A stretch of 64,000 bases of DNA from Gaetbulibacter_A sp043876815 (GTDB lineage Bacteria > Bacteroidota > Bacteroidia > Flavobacteriales > Flavobacteriaceae), in NCBI RefSeq assembly GCF_043876815.1, contig NZ_JBAWKA010000007.1:1-64000 (forward strand). Reading direction: 5' to 3'. Of the stretch, positions 44,867 through 54,062 are shown piece after piece. The translations under genes and the position numbers were made by a program. Each line of letters begins with the position of its first letter. Within the stretch, counting starts at the first letter, position 1. The notes beneath the pieces are model-generated. The model was not told where the DNA came from, searched no databases, and saw nothing but the letters and a program-made list of their open reading frames with translations.

Positions 44867-46291
44867 ATGGACGACCATAATCACCACAATCCAATTAGTC
44901 GGATGGATTTTCTCCGTAAGTCCACTTTAGGCCTTGGCGCTATATCTTTGGCTTCTCTTATTAATCCTATAAGTGCATTTGGAGCTTCTTTAAATTCGCC
45001 TTTAGGATCTCATTTTGCTCCTAAAGCGAAACGAATTATTTTTCTAAATATGATAGGGGCACCATCGCAATTGGATCTTTTTGATTACAAACCAATTCTA
45101 ACAAAAATGCATGGTGTAGAGTTGCCAAATAGTGTTATGGGAGATCGTGTAACAGCGTCTGTTGCCGCACAAGCCACCAAGCCTATCGTTCGCCCTCTAT
45201 ATGAATTTAAACAGCGTGGGCAGAGCGGGATGTGGATGAGTGACCTCATGCCTTATATGGCACAAATTACGGATGAGTTATGTATGATTAACTCTATGTA
45301 TACAGAATCGGTACAGCACGAACCAGCTCAAATGTTTACCCATACAGGTTCTGAAATTCCGGGAAGACCGACTATAGGGGCTTGGATTAGTTATGGCCTC
45401 GGTTCCGAAAATGAAAACCTCCCAAATTACATCGCTTTAATGACTAAAGGCAATGAAGGGGGTTCATCAAGATTACTTTCAAGCGGTTTTTTACCGACCG
45501 AACATCAAGGTGTTCAGTTTAGGAGTGGTAAAAGCCCTGTATTGTTTTTAAATAACCCTCCAGGTGTTACGGAATCCATACGACGAGAACAACTTGATCA
45601 TCTCCAAAAATTGCAGGATCAAAACTATTTAACTTGGGAAGATGAAAGTATTAAGGCAAAAATGTCACAATATGAAATGGCATTTCGTATGCAGACTTCC
45701 GTTCCTGAAGTCATGAATACCGAGGGAGAACCTGATCATATTTACGAACTATATGGTGAAGACAGTAAAAAGCCCGGAACTTTTGCCAGCAATTGTTTAC
45801 TGGCACGGCGATTGGCTGAACGTGGTGTACGTTTTGTACAATTATACCATGGTGGCTGGGATCACCACAGCAATTTGCCCAAACAGATTCCAAAAAACTG
45901 TAAGGATGTCGATCAAGCTTCAGCGGCTTTAATCATGGATCTAAAGCAGCGTGGCCTTTTGGAAGATACCTTGGTTATATGGGGTGGAGAGTTTGGCAGA
46001 ACTAGCTTTTCCCAAGGTCAATTAACAAAAGATAATTTTGGTAGAGACCATCATCCCGATGCTTATACCATGCTACTGGCTGGAGCCGGAGTGAAAAAAG
46101 GTCTAACTTTTGGAGCCACTGATGAGTTTGGGTATCATATTCTTGAAAACAAAGTCCATGTTCATGATCTTAATGCTACAATATTGCACCTTATGGGATT
46201 AAATCACGAAAAACTAACCTATAAATATCAGGGCCGTAGATTTCGATTAACGGATGTTCATGGGAATTTAGTAAAAGGAATATTAAGCTAA
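44867..46291 (+). CDS. DUF1501-family protein
   Basis: The 474-residue protein has an export signal 'RMDFLRKSTLGLGAISLASL' that resembles a Tat leader but lacks the full twin-arginine. The DUF1501 core shows 'AKRIIFLNMIGAPSQLDLFD', 'FTHTGSEIPGRPTIGAWISY', 'ERGVRFVQLYHGGWDHHSN' and 'IWGGEFGRTSFSQG', in a fold related to alkaline-phosphatase and sulfatase proteins. Conserved His and Asp residues could bind metal. It follows the DUF1553 gene by 5 bp and overlaps the DUF2231 gene by 1 bp (TAATG), so the three are translated together. The family is the standard partner of DUF1553 proteins. Its reaction is unknown; a role in exported glycan or sulfate metabolism is speculation. Confidence 0.88.
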   Translation: MDDHNHHNPISRMDFLRKSTLGLGAISLASLINPISAFGASLNSPLGSHFAPKAKRIIFLNMIGAPSQLDLFDYKPILTKMHGVELPNSVMGDRVTASVAAQATKPIVRPLYEFKQRGQSGMWMSDLMPYMAQITDELCMINSMYTESVQHEPAQMFTHTGSEIPGRPTIGAWISYGLGSENENLPNYIALMTKGNEGGSSRLLSSGFLPTEHQGVQFRSGKSPVLFLNNPPGVTESIRREQLDHLQKLQDQNYLTWEDESIKAKMSQYEMAFRMQTSVPEVMNTEGEPDHIYELYGEDSKKPGTFASNCLLARRLAERGVRFVQLYHGGWDHHSNLPKQIPKNCKDVDQASAALIMDLKQRGLLEDTLVIWGGEFGRTSFSQGQLTKDNFGRDHHPDAYTMLLAGAGVKKGLTFGATDEFGYHILENKVHVHDLNATILHLMGLNHEKLTYKYQGRRFRLTDVHGNLVKGILS

Positions 46292-47700
46292 TGGATTGGG
46301 AGCTATTTGTTGGTCGTTTCCATCCGTTAATTGTCCATTTACCAATTGGCATTTTTATTTTAGGCTATTTTTTTGAAATATTATTTCAACTGAGATACCG
46401 CAATGTTGTTAATTCCCGGAAATTCATCATATTAACTTATAGTATAGGCCTTGGAGCTGGTTTAATTGCTGCCTTAACCGGATGGCTGTTATCATTGAGC
46501 GATGATTATGGTATAAAACCCCTTAACAACCACATGTATTTAGGAATTGCTACACTGGGGATCATGTTGGTGGTTATTATTTATCAGGTTAAAGCACCAG
46601 AAGTTAAAGCTAAATTTAAATTTTTATTTTCTACAATTACCATACTTTTAATTGGTTTAACAGGCCATTTAGGAGGAACCCTTACTCATGGTTCTTCATA
46701 CTTGGTGGAATATGGGCCTGAATTTCTGAAGAGTGAAGACTATATCGGATTAAAAACCATCAATGAGATGAATTCGGATTCTGTTCAAATTTATGCGCAC
46801 ATAATACAACCACTGTTTAAAGCTAATTGTATCGCTTGTCACAATAAAGAGAATTACAAAGGGGGCTTAATTTTGGAGCGCTATAATGATTTGTTTAATG
46901 AAGCTGATTACAACTACCCAATAACCGCAGGAAATATTAGCAATAGTGAATTATTTACAAGAGTAAGCCTACCCTCAAATCATGAAAAAAGAATGCCTCC
47001 ACGCGGGCTGGGATTAAGTTACACCAATATCCAAATCCTAAAACATTGGATTGAGAATGGAGCAGATAGTTTAGCAACCTTTAACCCTGAGGTAATGAAT
47101 AAGGAGTTAATAACACTTATCAATCGTGATTACGGGTTAGATTTCAGTCCAAAACCTTATTATGAAAAGGTAAAGGTTGATAGTTTAGATGACGGGATTA
47201 TGGTCCAACTCCGTAAGTCAGGATTCAGGGTAAATTATTTAAGCGAGACTAACTTTTTATTGGATGTGACATTTAAAAACGATTCAATCAATAAGGAACA
47301 AATTGAACTATTAAATAAGGCCTCCAATCAAATTACGGTATTGCAATTGTCGGATTGTAACCTTTCAGACGAACTTCTTAACAGCATTGCTCCCATGGAA
47401 CATCTAACACGGATAGATATTAATAAAAATAAGCTGTCAGAAAGTTTGACTCCGTTTTTAATCAAGCATGAACATCTTGAGGCTGCCAATTTAAGCGAAA
47501 CAAGCATAACGAATGAATCCGTGCAGAATATACTTTCTTCGAACGGCAGTTTAAGAGTTTATGTAAGAAACACAAAAATTACTCCCGAAGAGGTTGAAAG
47601 CCTAGCACAGAATTACCCCAAAGCAGAGATCATTTCTGAATTTAAATTTGAAAAAGTTCAGCAAGCCAAATCTGTTTTTAGACAAGACTTAGAGGATTAG
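46291..47700 (+). CDS. DUF2231-type membrane protein with c-type cytochrome motif and LRR-like tail
   Basis: The 469-residue protein begins with four membrane helices of the DUF2231 type (about 12-140, 'FVGRFHPLIVHLPIGIFILG'). A PSCyt1-like cytochrome segment around residue 178 follows, with CIACH and 'NKENYKGGLILERYNDLF'. The C-terminal region (about 330-460) has leucine-rich-repeat character ('LSDCNLSDELLNSIAPMEHL'). It is the third gene of the DUF1553-DUF1501 operon and its ATG overlaps the previous stop. The arrangement suggests a membrane electron-transfer partner for the DUF1549/DUF1553 lipoprotein (inference). No terminal oxidase or quinone site is apparent. It converges with the lipoprotein gene ending at 47717. 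Confidence 0.82.
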   Translation: MDWELFVGRFHPLIVHLPIGIFILGYFFEILFQLRYRNVVNSRKFIILTYSIGLGAGLIAALTGWLLSLSDDYGIKPLNNHMYLGIATLGIMLVVIIYQVKAPEVKAKFKFLFSTITILLIGLTGHLGGTLTHGSSYLVEYGPEFLKSEDYIGLKTINEMNSDSVQIYAHIIQPLFKANCIACHNKENYKGGLILERYNDLFNEADYNYPITAGNISNSELFTRVSLPSNHEKRMPPRGLGLSYTNIQILKHWIENGADSLATFNPEVMNKELITLINRDYGLDFSPKPYYEKVKVDSLDDGIMVQLRKSGFRVNYLSETNFLLDVTFKNDSINKEQIELLNKASNQITVLQLSDCNLSDELLNSIAPMEHLTRIDINKNKLSESLTPFLIKHEHLEAANLSETSITNESVQNILSSNGSLRVYVRNTKITPEEVESLAQNYPKAEIISEFKFEKVQQAKSVFRQDLED

Positions 47701-47716
47701 AGAGTTTCTCTTTTGT

Positions 47717-48280
47717 CTAGTTTTTTGTTGCTATAAATTCAGCAAACCCCTGAACGGTTGCTTTGACACATTCGCATGGAGTAGGCCCATCTTCTTTTTC
47801 ACGATTGCACGGCTCTTCTACCAATTCTGCCAAATTTTCTCTTACCCATTTCCTCGCTTCGTAAAAGAGTTCTGGATCATTAGAAGATGTTTCTACCGAT
47901 TTTATATGTCCATCGATAATTCCCAAATGAAAAGTATCGGTCACATGAAGATCAAGCTGAAGTGCTTGGATTAAATCATCTCTTACTGTTACCGGGCAAA
48001 CCACAAGTGTATCATTTTTTACAATGCAATCCGCCCGGTCCAAGACGCCGTAGTTGCCACATTCGGCCCATTTTTGATAAAATATAATCCCTTGACGTGA
48101 TCTATTTGCTTGCGATAGAATTGATTTTAAGGAATCTTGATCAAATGAGTAGAAAGCATCAATAAATTGATTCGCTATTGCCAAATTGTTATTATTATTT
48201 ATTGCCTCTCCTGATTTGGACTCATTTTTACATGCCCCAAAAAGTGTAAGGCATATAAATAGCGTTAGTATTTTTTTCAT
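47717..48280 (-). CDS. Hypothetical lipoprotein
   Basis: Starting at ATG 48280 the product is 187 residues with a clear lipoprotein signal MKKILTLFICLTLFGAC. A longer frame from 48346 would put 22 residues in front of this signal and is rejected. The mature part contains 'NNNLAIANQFIDAFYSFDQD', which suggests an NTF2-like fold, and several Cys residues (CGNYGVLDRADC, CNREKEDGPTPCEC). I do not recognise a named family. It is likely anchored to the outer or inner membrane facing the periplasm. It converges with the DUF2231 gene, with 16 bp between their ends. Confidence 0.75.
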   Translation of the reverse strand: MKKILTLFICLTLFGACKNESKSGEAINNNNNLAIANQFIDAFYSFDQDSLKSILSQANRSRQGIIFYQKWAECGNYGVLDRADCIVKNDTLVVCPVTVRDDLIQALQLDLHVTDTFHLGIIDGHIKSVETSSNDPELFYEARKWVRENLAELVEEPCNREKEDGPTPCECVKATVQGFAEFIATKN

Positions 48281-48372
48281 ACGGATTAATTTTGGATTCC
48301 ATTGGAATTTATAAAGGTGAATTAAATAATGTTTTAAATTAAACAATTATGTTGAATCGTGAGATAAAAAAA

Positions 48373-48400
48373 GCCTCTACATTTCTGTAAAGGCTTTTAT
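48373..48400. terminator. Terminator hairpin (copy B)
   Basis: GCCTCTACA and TGTAAAGGC (48373-48394) with flanking A- and T-runs repeat the tRNA-Asn-associated stem-loop. No tRNA-like sequence follows. The 317-bp space 48281-48597 otherwise shows no gene. Confidence 0.75.
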
Positions 48401-48597
48401 AATTTTCATTTCAATGGCATCAAAGCTTTTCCCAATTAAAGAAAATACACGAACACCCAGATATCCCTGTAAATTTAAAACACCACTACATCACTCCAAT
48501 TTATCCAATATTATACCTCATGGAATTTCTCGGACACAGGTAATAATTAAGTTTTATTCCTTTGAAAATATCAATTTTTAATAAAACTTATTTCAAA

Positions 48598-48978
48598 ATG
48601 AAAATAATACGAAAATTAAACGGAGCTCCTAAATCTCTATTTATTCTATTATTAATACTTGTATCGAGTTGTAGTAAGGTTGACCCACCTGAAACTAATC
48701 CCACAATAGAAATATTTTTTATTGTTTTAGACAAACAAACCAGGGAACCAATATACGATGCGAGAGTAGCGTTAAATGGACCATTAAGTTGCGGCGGATA
48801 CGGTGGTTGTGCATCAGGAACCCTGAGTTACGGGAAGTCAAACGAAAAAGGCGAAGTAACAATTACAATAAAAGAGAAATATTACTTCGAAATTGAATCT
48901 GTTTCGGTTTTGATTGGATTCGATAAATATCAAGCCTTTTTATTCGACCCTAATCTTGTTGAACTACTTATTGATTAA
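48598..48978 (+). CDS. Small lipoprotein with carboxypeptidase-regulatory-like domain
   Basis: From ATG 48598 the product is 126 residues with lipobox LVSSC near residue 26; the in-frame ATG at 48562 only adds residues before the signal. The mature part is one beta-sandwich-like domain ('IEIFFIVLDKQTREPIYDAR' through 'SNEKGEVTITIKEKYYFEIE') of the carboxypeptidase-regulatory or CNA-B type, common in surface lipoproteins of Bacteroidota. A Gly- and Cys-rich loop (LSCGGYGGCASG) could form a disulfide. No enzymatic function is implied. It stands alone between two terminator repeats. Confidence 0.75.
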   Translation: MKIIRKLNGAPKSLFILLLILVSSCSKVDPPETNPTIEIFFIVLDKQTREPIYDARVALNGPLSCGGYGGCASGTLSYGKSNEKGEVTITIKEKYYFEIESVSVLIGFDKYQAFLFDPNLVELLID

Positions 48979-49019
48979 AAATTATTATTTGGTAATAATA
49001 GCTTAAATAACCAAAAAAA

Positions 49020-49060
49020 GCCTCTAAATTTTTGTAAAGACTTATTTTTTTGCTAATCCG
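49020..49060. terminator. Degenerate terminator relic (copy C)
   Basis: GCCTCTAAATTTTTGTAAAG and the following bases (49020-49041) are a mutated version of the same stem-loop, with a run of T after it and a faint tRNA-like remnant (TGCTAATCCGAG). Several stem pairs are lost. Confidence 0.5.
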
Positions 49061-49161
49061 AGTGACAACCTTTAGGAACAAATTTGCTGTGTTGATGAAA
49101 GTCCAATACCACTGCCTCCTTAAGGAGGTTAATAATAAAAAATAGTTACTATTTTAGAGGA

Positions 49162-50829
49162 ATGAAAAAATCAAGAACTTCATTCCTTTTTTTTTGTAGT
49201 TTATTAGTGAATATTCTTGTCCTAGAAAACAATAAAATAGTATCCCAAAATCTACCAGACAGTACGCTTTTCTATTATAATTCAGTAAAAGAAATAAAAA
49301 ATGTTTCTGAAACATTAGATGCTTTCAAGTTTTTTGAAAATCAATCTAGAAAGGCTCAGGCAAGAAATGATTCTATTCAAGTAGCGTATTATTTGGAGTT
49401 AATTTCATTTGGGCAATTTAAATTAGGCCTATATAATGACAGCGAAGCTTCTGCGATAAAAGCCCTTACTTTTTTAAGTGAAATAGATTCTTCAAAGGTC
49501 AAAAAACCATTAATGCGTTTATATAATCAATTAGGCTTGTTGTATCGAAAGATAGATGATTACAATAATTCTTTATTATTTTATAATAAAGCTTTGACTT
49601 TACAGGATGATGATCTAAAAAGCAAGATAGCTATTATCACGAATATCGCTAATATAAATGCAGATCAGAATCTTTTTCATAAAGCTGTAGAGATTTTAAA
49701 TCCTTATTATTCAGAAGCTTTAACTTTAGAAAACTCTAACATAAAAGCAAACTACATTGATAATCTTGGGTTTTACCAAACCTATGCGGGAGATGAGAAG
49801 AAAGGTTTAGGCAACATGAAGTTAGCATTAAGTATTAGAGAAGAGTTAAATGATTTAACTGGGTTGTTTTCAAGTTACAGACATCATGCTTTATATCATT
49901 TAAAAAAAGGTGATAAAATACTAGCTTCTAATTACATTGAGAAGACTAAAAGCATATCAAATAAGATAAATAGTAAAGTCTATCAGCGAGAGACTTTACA
50001 ACTGGAACTTTCATTAGAAAATAATCCTGCGTTTAATAAATTCGTTAGCCTCACTAATTTTTTAGAAAAGGAACAAAGGTTAAAAGAAAATAAATTTGCT
50101 GCAATAAAATATAATATTGCTGAGAGCGAAAGAAAGTTGAAAGAAAGTCAACTTCAAACTGAGAAACAAAAGCAGTTTAAGTTCTTTTACTTTTTTTTAG
50201 GGTTTTTTCTTTTAATGGTAAGCGTATTTGTGTATTTCTTTTTAAAAGCTAAAAACAGAAGGGATAGACTCCTGCAAGTATATGACACTGAAAAACGTAT
50301 ATCAAAAAAAATACATGATGAGGTGGCGAATGATGTTTATAGGGTTATGTCTAAATTTCAAAGTGAATATGAATACCAACAAGGCTTATTGGATGATTTA
50401 GAGATTATCTACAATAAAACTAGAGATATATCTAAAGAAAATGAAGCGGTGAATTTTGAAGAGGATTTTGGGACCGTGTTGGTAAATCTGTTTCAAAATT
50501 ATGATAATAAAGAGATTCAGGTTATTACAAAAAATTTAAGTTCAATTGTTTGGACTTCTATTTCTGATTTGAAAAAAGCTGCGTTATATAGAGTTTTTCA
50601 AGAGCTAATGACTAATATGAAGAGGCATAGTCGAGCAACACTTGTTATATTTTCATTTGAATATAAACAAAAAAGAATAAATATTTACTATACGGACAAT
50701 GGTGTTGGTTGCAATTTAAATATTGGTAGTGGTCTTCGAAATGTGGAAACCCGTATTCATTCGGTAAATGGAATAATTAATTTTGAGTCTAAGCCTGGAG
50801 AAGGTTTTAAAGTAAAAATAACCTTATAA
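49162..50829 (+). CDS. Sensor histidine kinase with periplasmic TPR-like repeats
   Basis: The 555-residue protein has an N-terminal signal segment and TPR-like repeats (about 50-290, 'RLYNQLGLLYRKIDDYNNSL'). A membrane helix (about 344-365, 'FFYFFLGFFLLMVSVFVYFF') follows. The HisKA_3-like dimerisation region carries H385 in 'KKIHDEVANDVYRVM', and a HATPase domain ends the protein (N box 'FQELMTNMKRHS', G box 'YTDNGVGCNLNIGSGL'). It resembles NarL-partner kinases of Bacteroidota. The response-regulator gene starts 2 bp after its stop, so they are a cognate pair. The signal sensed is unknown. Confidence 0.9.
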   Translation: MKKSRTSFLFFCSLLVNILVLENNKIVSQNLPDSTLFYYNSVKEIKNVSETLDAFKFFENQSRKAQARNDSIQVAYYLELISFGQFKLGLYNDSEASAIKALTFLSEIDSSKVKKPLMRLYNQLGLLYRKIDDYNNSLLFYNKALTLQDDDLKSKIAIITNIANINADQNLFHKAVEILNPYYSEALTLENSNIKANYIDNLGFYQTYAGDEKKGLGNMKLALSIREELNDLTGLFSSYRHHALYHLKKGDKILASNYIEKTKSISNKINSKVYQRETLQLELSLENNPAFNKFVSLTNFLEKEQRLKENKFAAIKYNIAESERKLKESQLQTEKQKQFKFFYFFLGFFLLMVSVFVYFFLKAKNRRDRLLQVYDTEKRISKKIHDEVANDVYRVMSKFQSEYEYQQGLLDDLEIIYNKTRDISKENEAVNFEEDFGTVLVNLFQNYDNKEIQVITKNLSSIVWTSISDLKKAALYRVFQELMTNMKRHSRATLVIFSFEYKQKRINIYYTDNGVGCNLNIGSGLRNVETRIHSVNGIINFESKPGEGFKVKITL

Positions 50830-50831
50830 GT

Positions 50832-51497
50832 ATGTACAAGAAAGTCTTAGTAGCCGACGACCTGGGTAGTATTAGTCTTGGAATTAAGACAGTTGCGAGG
50901 TCTTTAGGTTTAAGAAATTTATATGAAGTAAATTATTGTGATGATGCATATCTTCAAATAAAAAAAGGAATTCTAGACGGCGATCCTTTTGATTTGTTAA
51001 TTACAGATTTGTCCTTCAAAGAAGATTATAGAACCCAAAAGTATCCCTCCGGGGAAGATTTAATCAAAATATTGAGGAAGGAAAATATAAATTTAAAGAT
51101 AATTGTATATTCCATAGAAGATAGGGTTCAAAAGGTAAGGACCCTTATAAATGAATACAAGATTAATGGCTACGTTTGTAAAGGGAGAAAAGGGTTGGAA
51201 GATCTTTCAAAAGCGTTAAAGATTACATTTGAAAACAAATTATATTTATCTGAACCTGTCACCCCGGCAATAAGTAAAAAAACAATTTTAAATATTGATA
51301 ATTTTGATATTTATCTTCTACAAAATCTTTCCGAAGGTAAATCGCAAGAGGATATTAGTGCTTACTTAAAATCAAAAAAAATGTCACCAAATAGTTTAAG
51401 CACTATTGAAAAAAGACTTAATCGGTTAAAAATTCAATTCAATGCTAACAATGTTATTCATTTAGTTGCGATTACAAAGGATATGGGACTTATTTAG
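50832..51497 (+). CDS. Response regulator, LuxR/NarL-like
   Basis: The 221-residue protein has a receiver domain with acidic pocket D9-D10 (VLVADD), phospho-acceptor D59 (DLLITDLSF) and a late Lys in 'INGYVCKGRKGLEDL'. The C-terminal region (about 155-221, 'DIYLLQNLSEGKSQEDISAY', 'STIEKRLNRLKIQFNANNVI') fits a LuxR-type helix-turn-helix, though more divergent than usual. It is encoded 2 bp after the sensor kinase and is its partner. Target genes are unknown; none of the neighbours is clearly controlled by it. Confidence 0.88.
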   Translation: MYKKVLVADDLGSISLGIKTVARSLGLRNLYEVNYCDDAYLQIKKGILDGDPFDLLITDLSFKEDYRTQKYPSGEDLIKILRKENINLKIIVYSIEDRVQKVRTLINEYKINGYVCKGRKGLEDLSKALKITFENKLYLSEPVTPAISKKTILNIDNFDIYLLQNLSEGKSQEDISAYLKSKKMSPNSLSTIEKRLNRLKIQFNANNVIHLVAITKDMGLI

Positions 51498-51708
51498 TCT
51501 GTATTTGTTAGCATATAAAGGGAATGTTTAACACAGTAATTTTTTTCAGACCTTCCAGGGACAGCCAAAAGGCTGGTAATTTCTTCATTCATCTATATTC
51601 TAATTTCCAAGCCTAATTTTCTAAATAATTATGGGAACCCGTAATGAAGGTTATTGCTATTAATTTATTTTGGCTACGCTATTAATTATCCGAGGGATTA
51701 ATTATAAG

Positions 51709-51743
51709 CTCTCCATCCTAAATTTTGGATGGAGAGTTTTTTT
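51709..51743 (+). terminator. Strong intrinsic terminator
   Basis: CTCTCCATCC (51709-51718) pairs perfectly with GGATGGAGAG (51727-51736), and seven T residues follow. It lies downstream of the kinase/regulator pair. The surrounding 637-bp space 51498-52134 holds no recognisable gene other than this hairpin and relic copy D. Confidence 0.85.
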
Positions 51744-51838
51744 CTTGATTAACGGAAATCCTAATATCCTTTTACGATTTTAAGGCTAATTTTATTGATC
51801 ATTAATGGGATATTATTTAATTTTTTTCAAACAAATAA

Positions 51839-51897
51839 GCCTCTACATTTCTGTAAAGGCTTTTGTTTTTTGCCCCATCTTGGACTCGAACCAAGGA
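51839..51897. repeat. tRNA-Asn 3'-end relic with terminator (copy D)
   Basis: The first 35 bases (51839-51873) are identical to those of copy F beside the tRNA-Asn gene. Then follows the reverse complement of a tRNA 3' part with an intact T-arm (CTTGG-TTCGAGT-CCAAG). Homology to tRNA-Asn ends at 51897 (CCAAGGA). No D-arm or anticodon arm follows, so it is a truncated copy rather than a tRNA gene. It forms a direct repeat with 54536-54597. Confidence 0.8.
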
Positions 51898-52134
51898 AAT
51901 TATCTTATTGAAGTCCAACTATTTGAGAACATTGACAGGTTTTTTAGAGCTTTTCTATTCCCTCAAACATTTATGTAAGCTATTTCCTTATATTTGATTT
52001 TAAATGCTTCTGCCAAATATCCCTGCCGTAAATATTGAATATGTTTGAATTTAAAAATACTTATGATACACGTGTATACACCCGGGAACACATCCCATTG
52101 GCAATAATTTTAGAAATAATAAAATTAACTTTAA

Positions 52135-52773
52135 ATGGAAGCAGGTAAAAAAACAATATTCTATAAAATTACCTGGATTTCTAATATTATTAAGAACGGG
52201 CTTTTTTGGCATGGAATACGTAACACATTGGCGAAAATTGGATTGGATTTTATGCCGTATTTTTGGGAAATAGGTTCCATCGATATAGAACCCCCTCGAA
52301 TTAGGGATGATGAATCCAAATACAAATTATCTGTTTTCGGAGAGGAGGAAATAACCTATATCAAAAATAATGTTATAGGAATTTCCCATAAAGATTTAAT
52401 GAGTGATCTCAAAAATGGAGATACTTGTTTAGGCATTAAGAAGGGTGATAAAATTTCAGTTTATTCTTTTATAAAACATGAAAGTTTTTCTATTCGAGGT
52501 AGGAAATTTGAATTAAAACCTTTTGAGGGCTACGTACATAACACCTACACATTCGAAGATTTTAGGGGTAAAAACTTAGCGCCTTATTTACGCTATCAAA
52601 GCTATCAATATTTAAAAGGTAAGGGTATTGATAAGTACTATAGTATAAGTGAGTATTTTAATAAGCCTACACTAAAATACAAACAGAAGTTAAGCATTAA
52701 GCCACTGAAGTTATATCTAAGCGTCATATTATTTAAAAGATGGGTATTTAACTTCACTCTAAAATCATACTGA
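52135..52773 (+). CDS. GNAT-like acyltransferase
   Basis: The 212-residue cytoplasmic protein shows the central GNAT pattern 'GYVHNTYTFEDFRGKNLAPY' near residues 140-160, where RGKNLA corresponds to the acyl-CoA pyrophosphate-binding motif, followed by the helix 'LRYQSYQYLKGKGIDKYYSI'. The N-terminal part is weakly conserved and no substrate is evident. It lies between two tRNA-3' relics, together with a leftward Asp/Asn-hydroxylase gene that converges with it 35 bp away. Such GNAT-like proteins appear in cell-envelope and capsule contexts, but nothing more can be said here. Confidence in the fold is moderate. Confidence 0.65.
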   Translation: MEAGKKTIFYKITWISNIIKNGLFWHGIRNTLAKIGLDFMPYFWEIGSIDIEPPRIRDDESKYKLSVFGEEEITYIKNNVIGISHKDLMSDLKNGDTCLGIKKGDKISVYSFIKHESFSIRGRKFELKPFEGYVHNTYTFEDFRGKNLAPYLRYQSYQYLKGKGIDKYYSISEYFNKPTLKYKQKLSIKPLKLYLSVILFKRWVFNFTLKSY

Positions 52774-52808
52774 TTAGCCTATTTTCAAATTCACTAAAAT
52801 CAAATATA

Positions 52809-53540
52809 TCACTTAGTTTTTTTTCTACTTCGATTTAGCTTTGTGACATCTTTAAGCACTTTTTTTATACGTACAGTTTTTAATAGAAAATTAGCGATGA
52901 ACCTATTAAGCTGATTTGGCAGGAAAGGCAATGGACGTAAAAGGTCGATAATTAACACCACCCTTTCTTCCTTCGACTTGTTTATCACTTCATGTTCCCA
53001 TGTGTCATCAAACAATAAACTTTCTTTCTCTTTCCAATGATACATTTGATCCTTCAATCTAATGCTTGGAGGTGATCCTTTTGGCACTTTTATTCCTAAA
53101 TGGTATCTTAGATAACCTCTATATGGTCCACGATGTGCTGGTATAGATTTTCCAGGCTCCAACACCGAGAAAAAAACTTTATAGATATTAGGAATTCCCT
53201 CTAACAAAGCACAAGTTTTGGGGCATAATTCTTTAGCAAGATCTGGTGTTTCTCCAGAATAATATAATAGAAACACCTTCCATTTTAAATTTTGTTCAAT
53301 GCTACCAGAAATTGCGTATACTCTTTGTTCCACTTCATGGTAAGCTGGGATTTCAAAATGTTCATTAACATTTTCATATTCGGCTTTAATAGAATAGAAG
53401 TTTTCTTCTACTATAGAGAGCTCAGGAAAAGTTCTTTTTACGTCTAAAATGACAGGTCGATTAAGCCCCCCATCGTATTGACTAATTATGGCATTGCCTA
53501 TTTTCATTATGTAATTGATAGCAATGGTCCGAAAATTCAT
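52809..53540 (-). CDS. Aspartyl/asparaginyl beta-hydroxylase-family dioxygenase
   Basis: The 243-residue protein has the hallmarks of Fe(II)/2-oxoglutarate Asp/Asn hydroxylases: 'GKSIPAHRGPYRGYLRYHLG' with metal ligand H136, then 'LLFDDTWEHEVINKS' with H183, and R193 in 'ERVVLIID' for 2-oxoglutarate. Bacterial relatives modify lipid A acyl chains (LpxO-like) or peptides and amino acids. No signal peptide is present; a cytoplasmic or membrane-associated site is likely. It converges with the GNAT-like gene. Catalytic residues look complete; the substrate is unknown. Confidence 0.85.
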   Translation of the reverse strand: MNFRTIAINYIMKIGNAIISQYDGGLNRPVILDVKRTFPELSIVEENFYSIKAEYENVNEHFEIPAYHEVEQRVYAISGSIEQNLKWKVFLLYYSGETPDLAKELCPKTCALLEGIPNIYKVFFSVLEPGKSIPAHRGPYRGYLRYHLGIKVPKGSPPSIRLKDQMYHWKEKESLLFDDTWEHEVINKSKEERVVLIIDLLRPLPFLPNQLNRFIANFLLKTVRIKKVLKDVTKLNRSRKKTK

Positions 53541-53863
53541 GTGAAAACAGAAATTTATATTTAATAAAGAAAATTAAGTAATCTTAGGGGAGTATTAAAC
53601 TATAAAAATTTCATAGTAATGTATCACTAATGTACTAAATTTTTAAAAGCTATTTATACGTTAGAGAAATAATTCCAAACTAAATATATTAATATTCAAT
53701 TTTAAAGGAAAGTTCTATAAATGAATAAGAAAACGTTATTAAAAAAGCTTATTCAAAAACAAAATTTGAAATAGAGATAATTATCTAAATATTATTACAT
53801 TTTATCTGTTATAGACCTTTTAAAAAAATATAAATAAAGCTATAGACATAAAGGACAAAAAAA

Positions 53864-53925
53864 GCCTCTACATTTTTGTAAAGGCTTTTAATTTTTGCTC
53901 CCTCTAATATCGTTTTGTCGAACCA
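53864..53925. repeat. tRNA 3'-end relic with terminator (copy E)
   Basis: GCCTCTACA and TGTAAAGGC (53864-53885) with A- and T-runs, followed by TTTTTGCTCCCTCT and, after degenerate bases, TCGAACCA (53918-53925). It is a more decayed version of copies D and F. The rest of the 522-bp space 53541-54062 is very AT-rich and shows no gene. Confidence 0.7.
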
Positions 53926-54062
53926 ATTCAGTGAAGAATTGATGAGGTTTGCATCAATCTTTGATTTTAAGGGTCATTGTTTTTAAGCTCTTTTTGGTAG
54001 AAGGGGTTATTTTAAATCAAAAAAAACAATTCTTTAAACCCGGTTAAGCTTTAAAATAATTT

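Noticed and set aside
49117..49130. Palindrome CCTCCTTAAGGAGG as ribosome binding site or operator
   Set aside because: It is more than 30 bases before the start at 49162 and strong Shine-Dalgarno sequences are little used in Bacteroidota; a regulatory role cannot be supported.
51872..51896. A second tRNA gene
   Set aside because: Only the T-arm and acceptor 3' part are present; no D-arm or anticodon arm follows.
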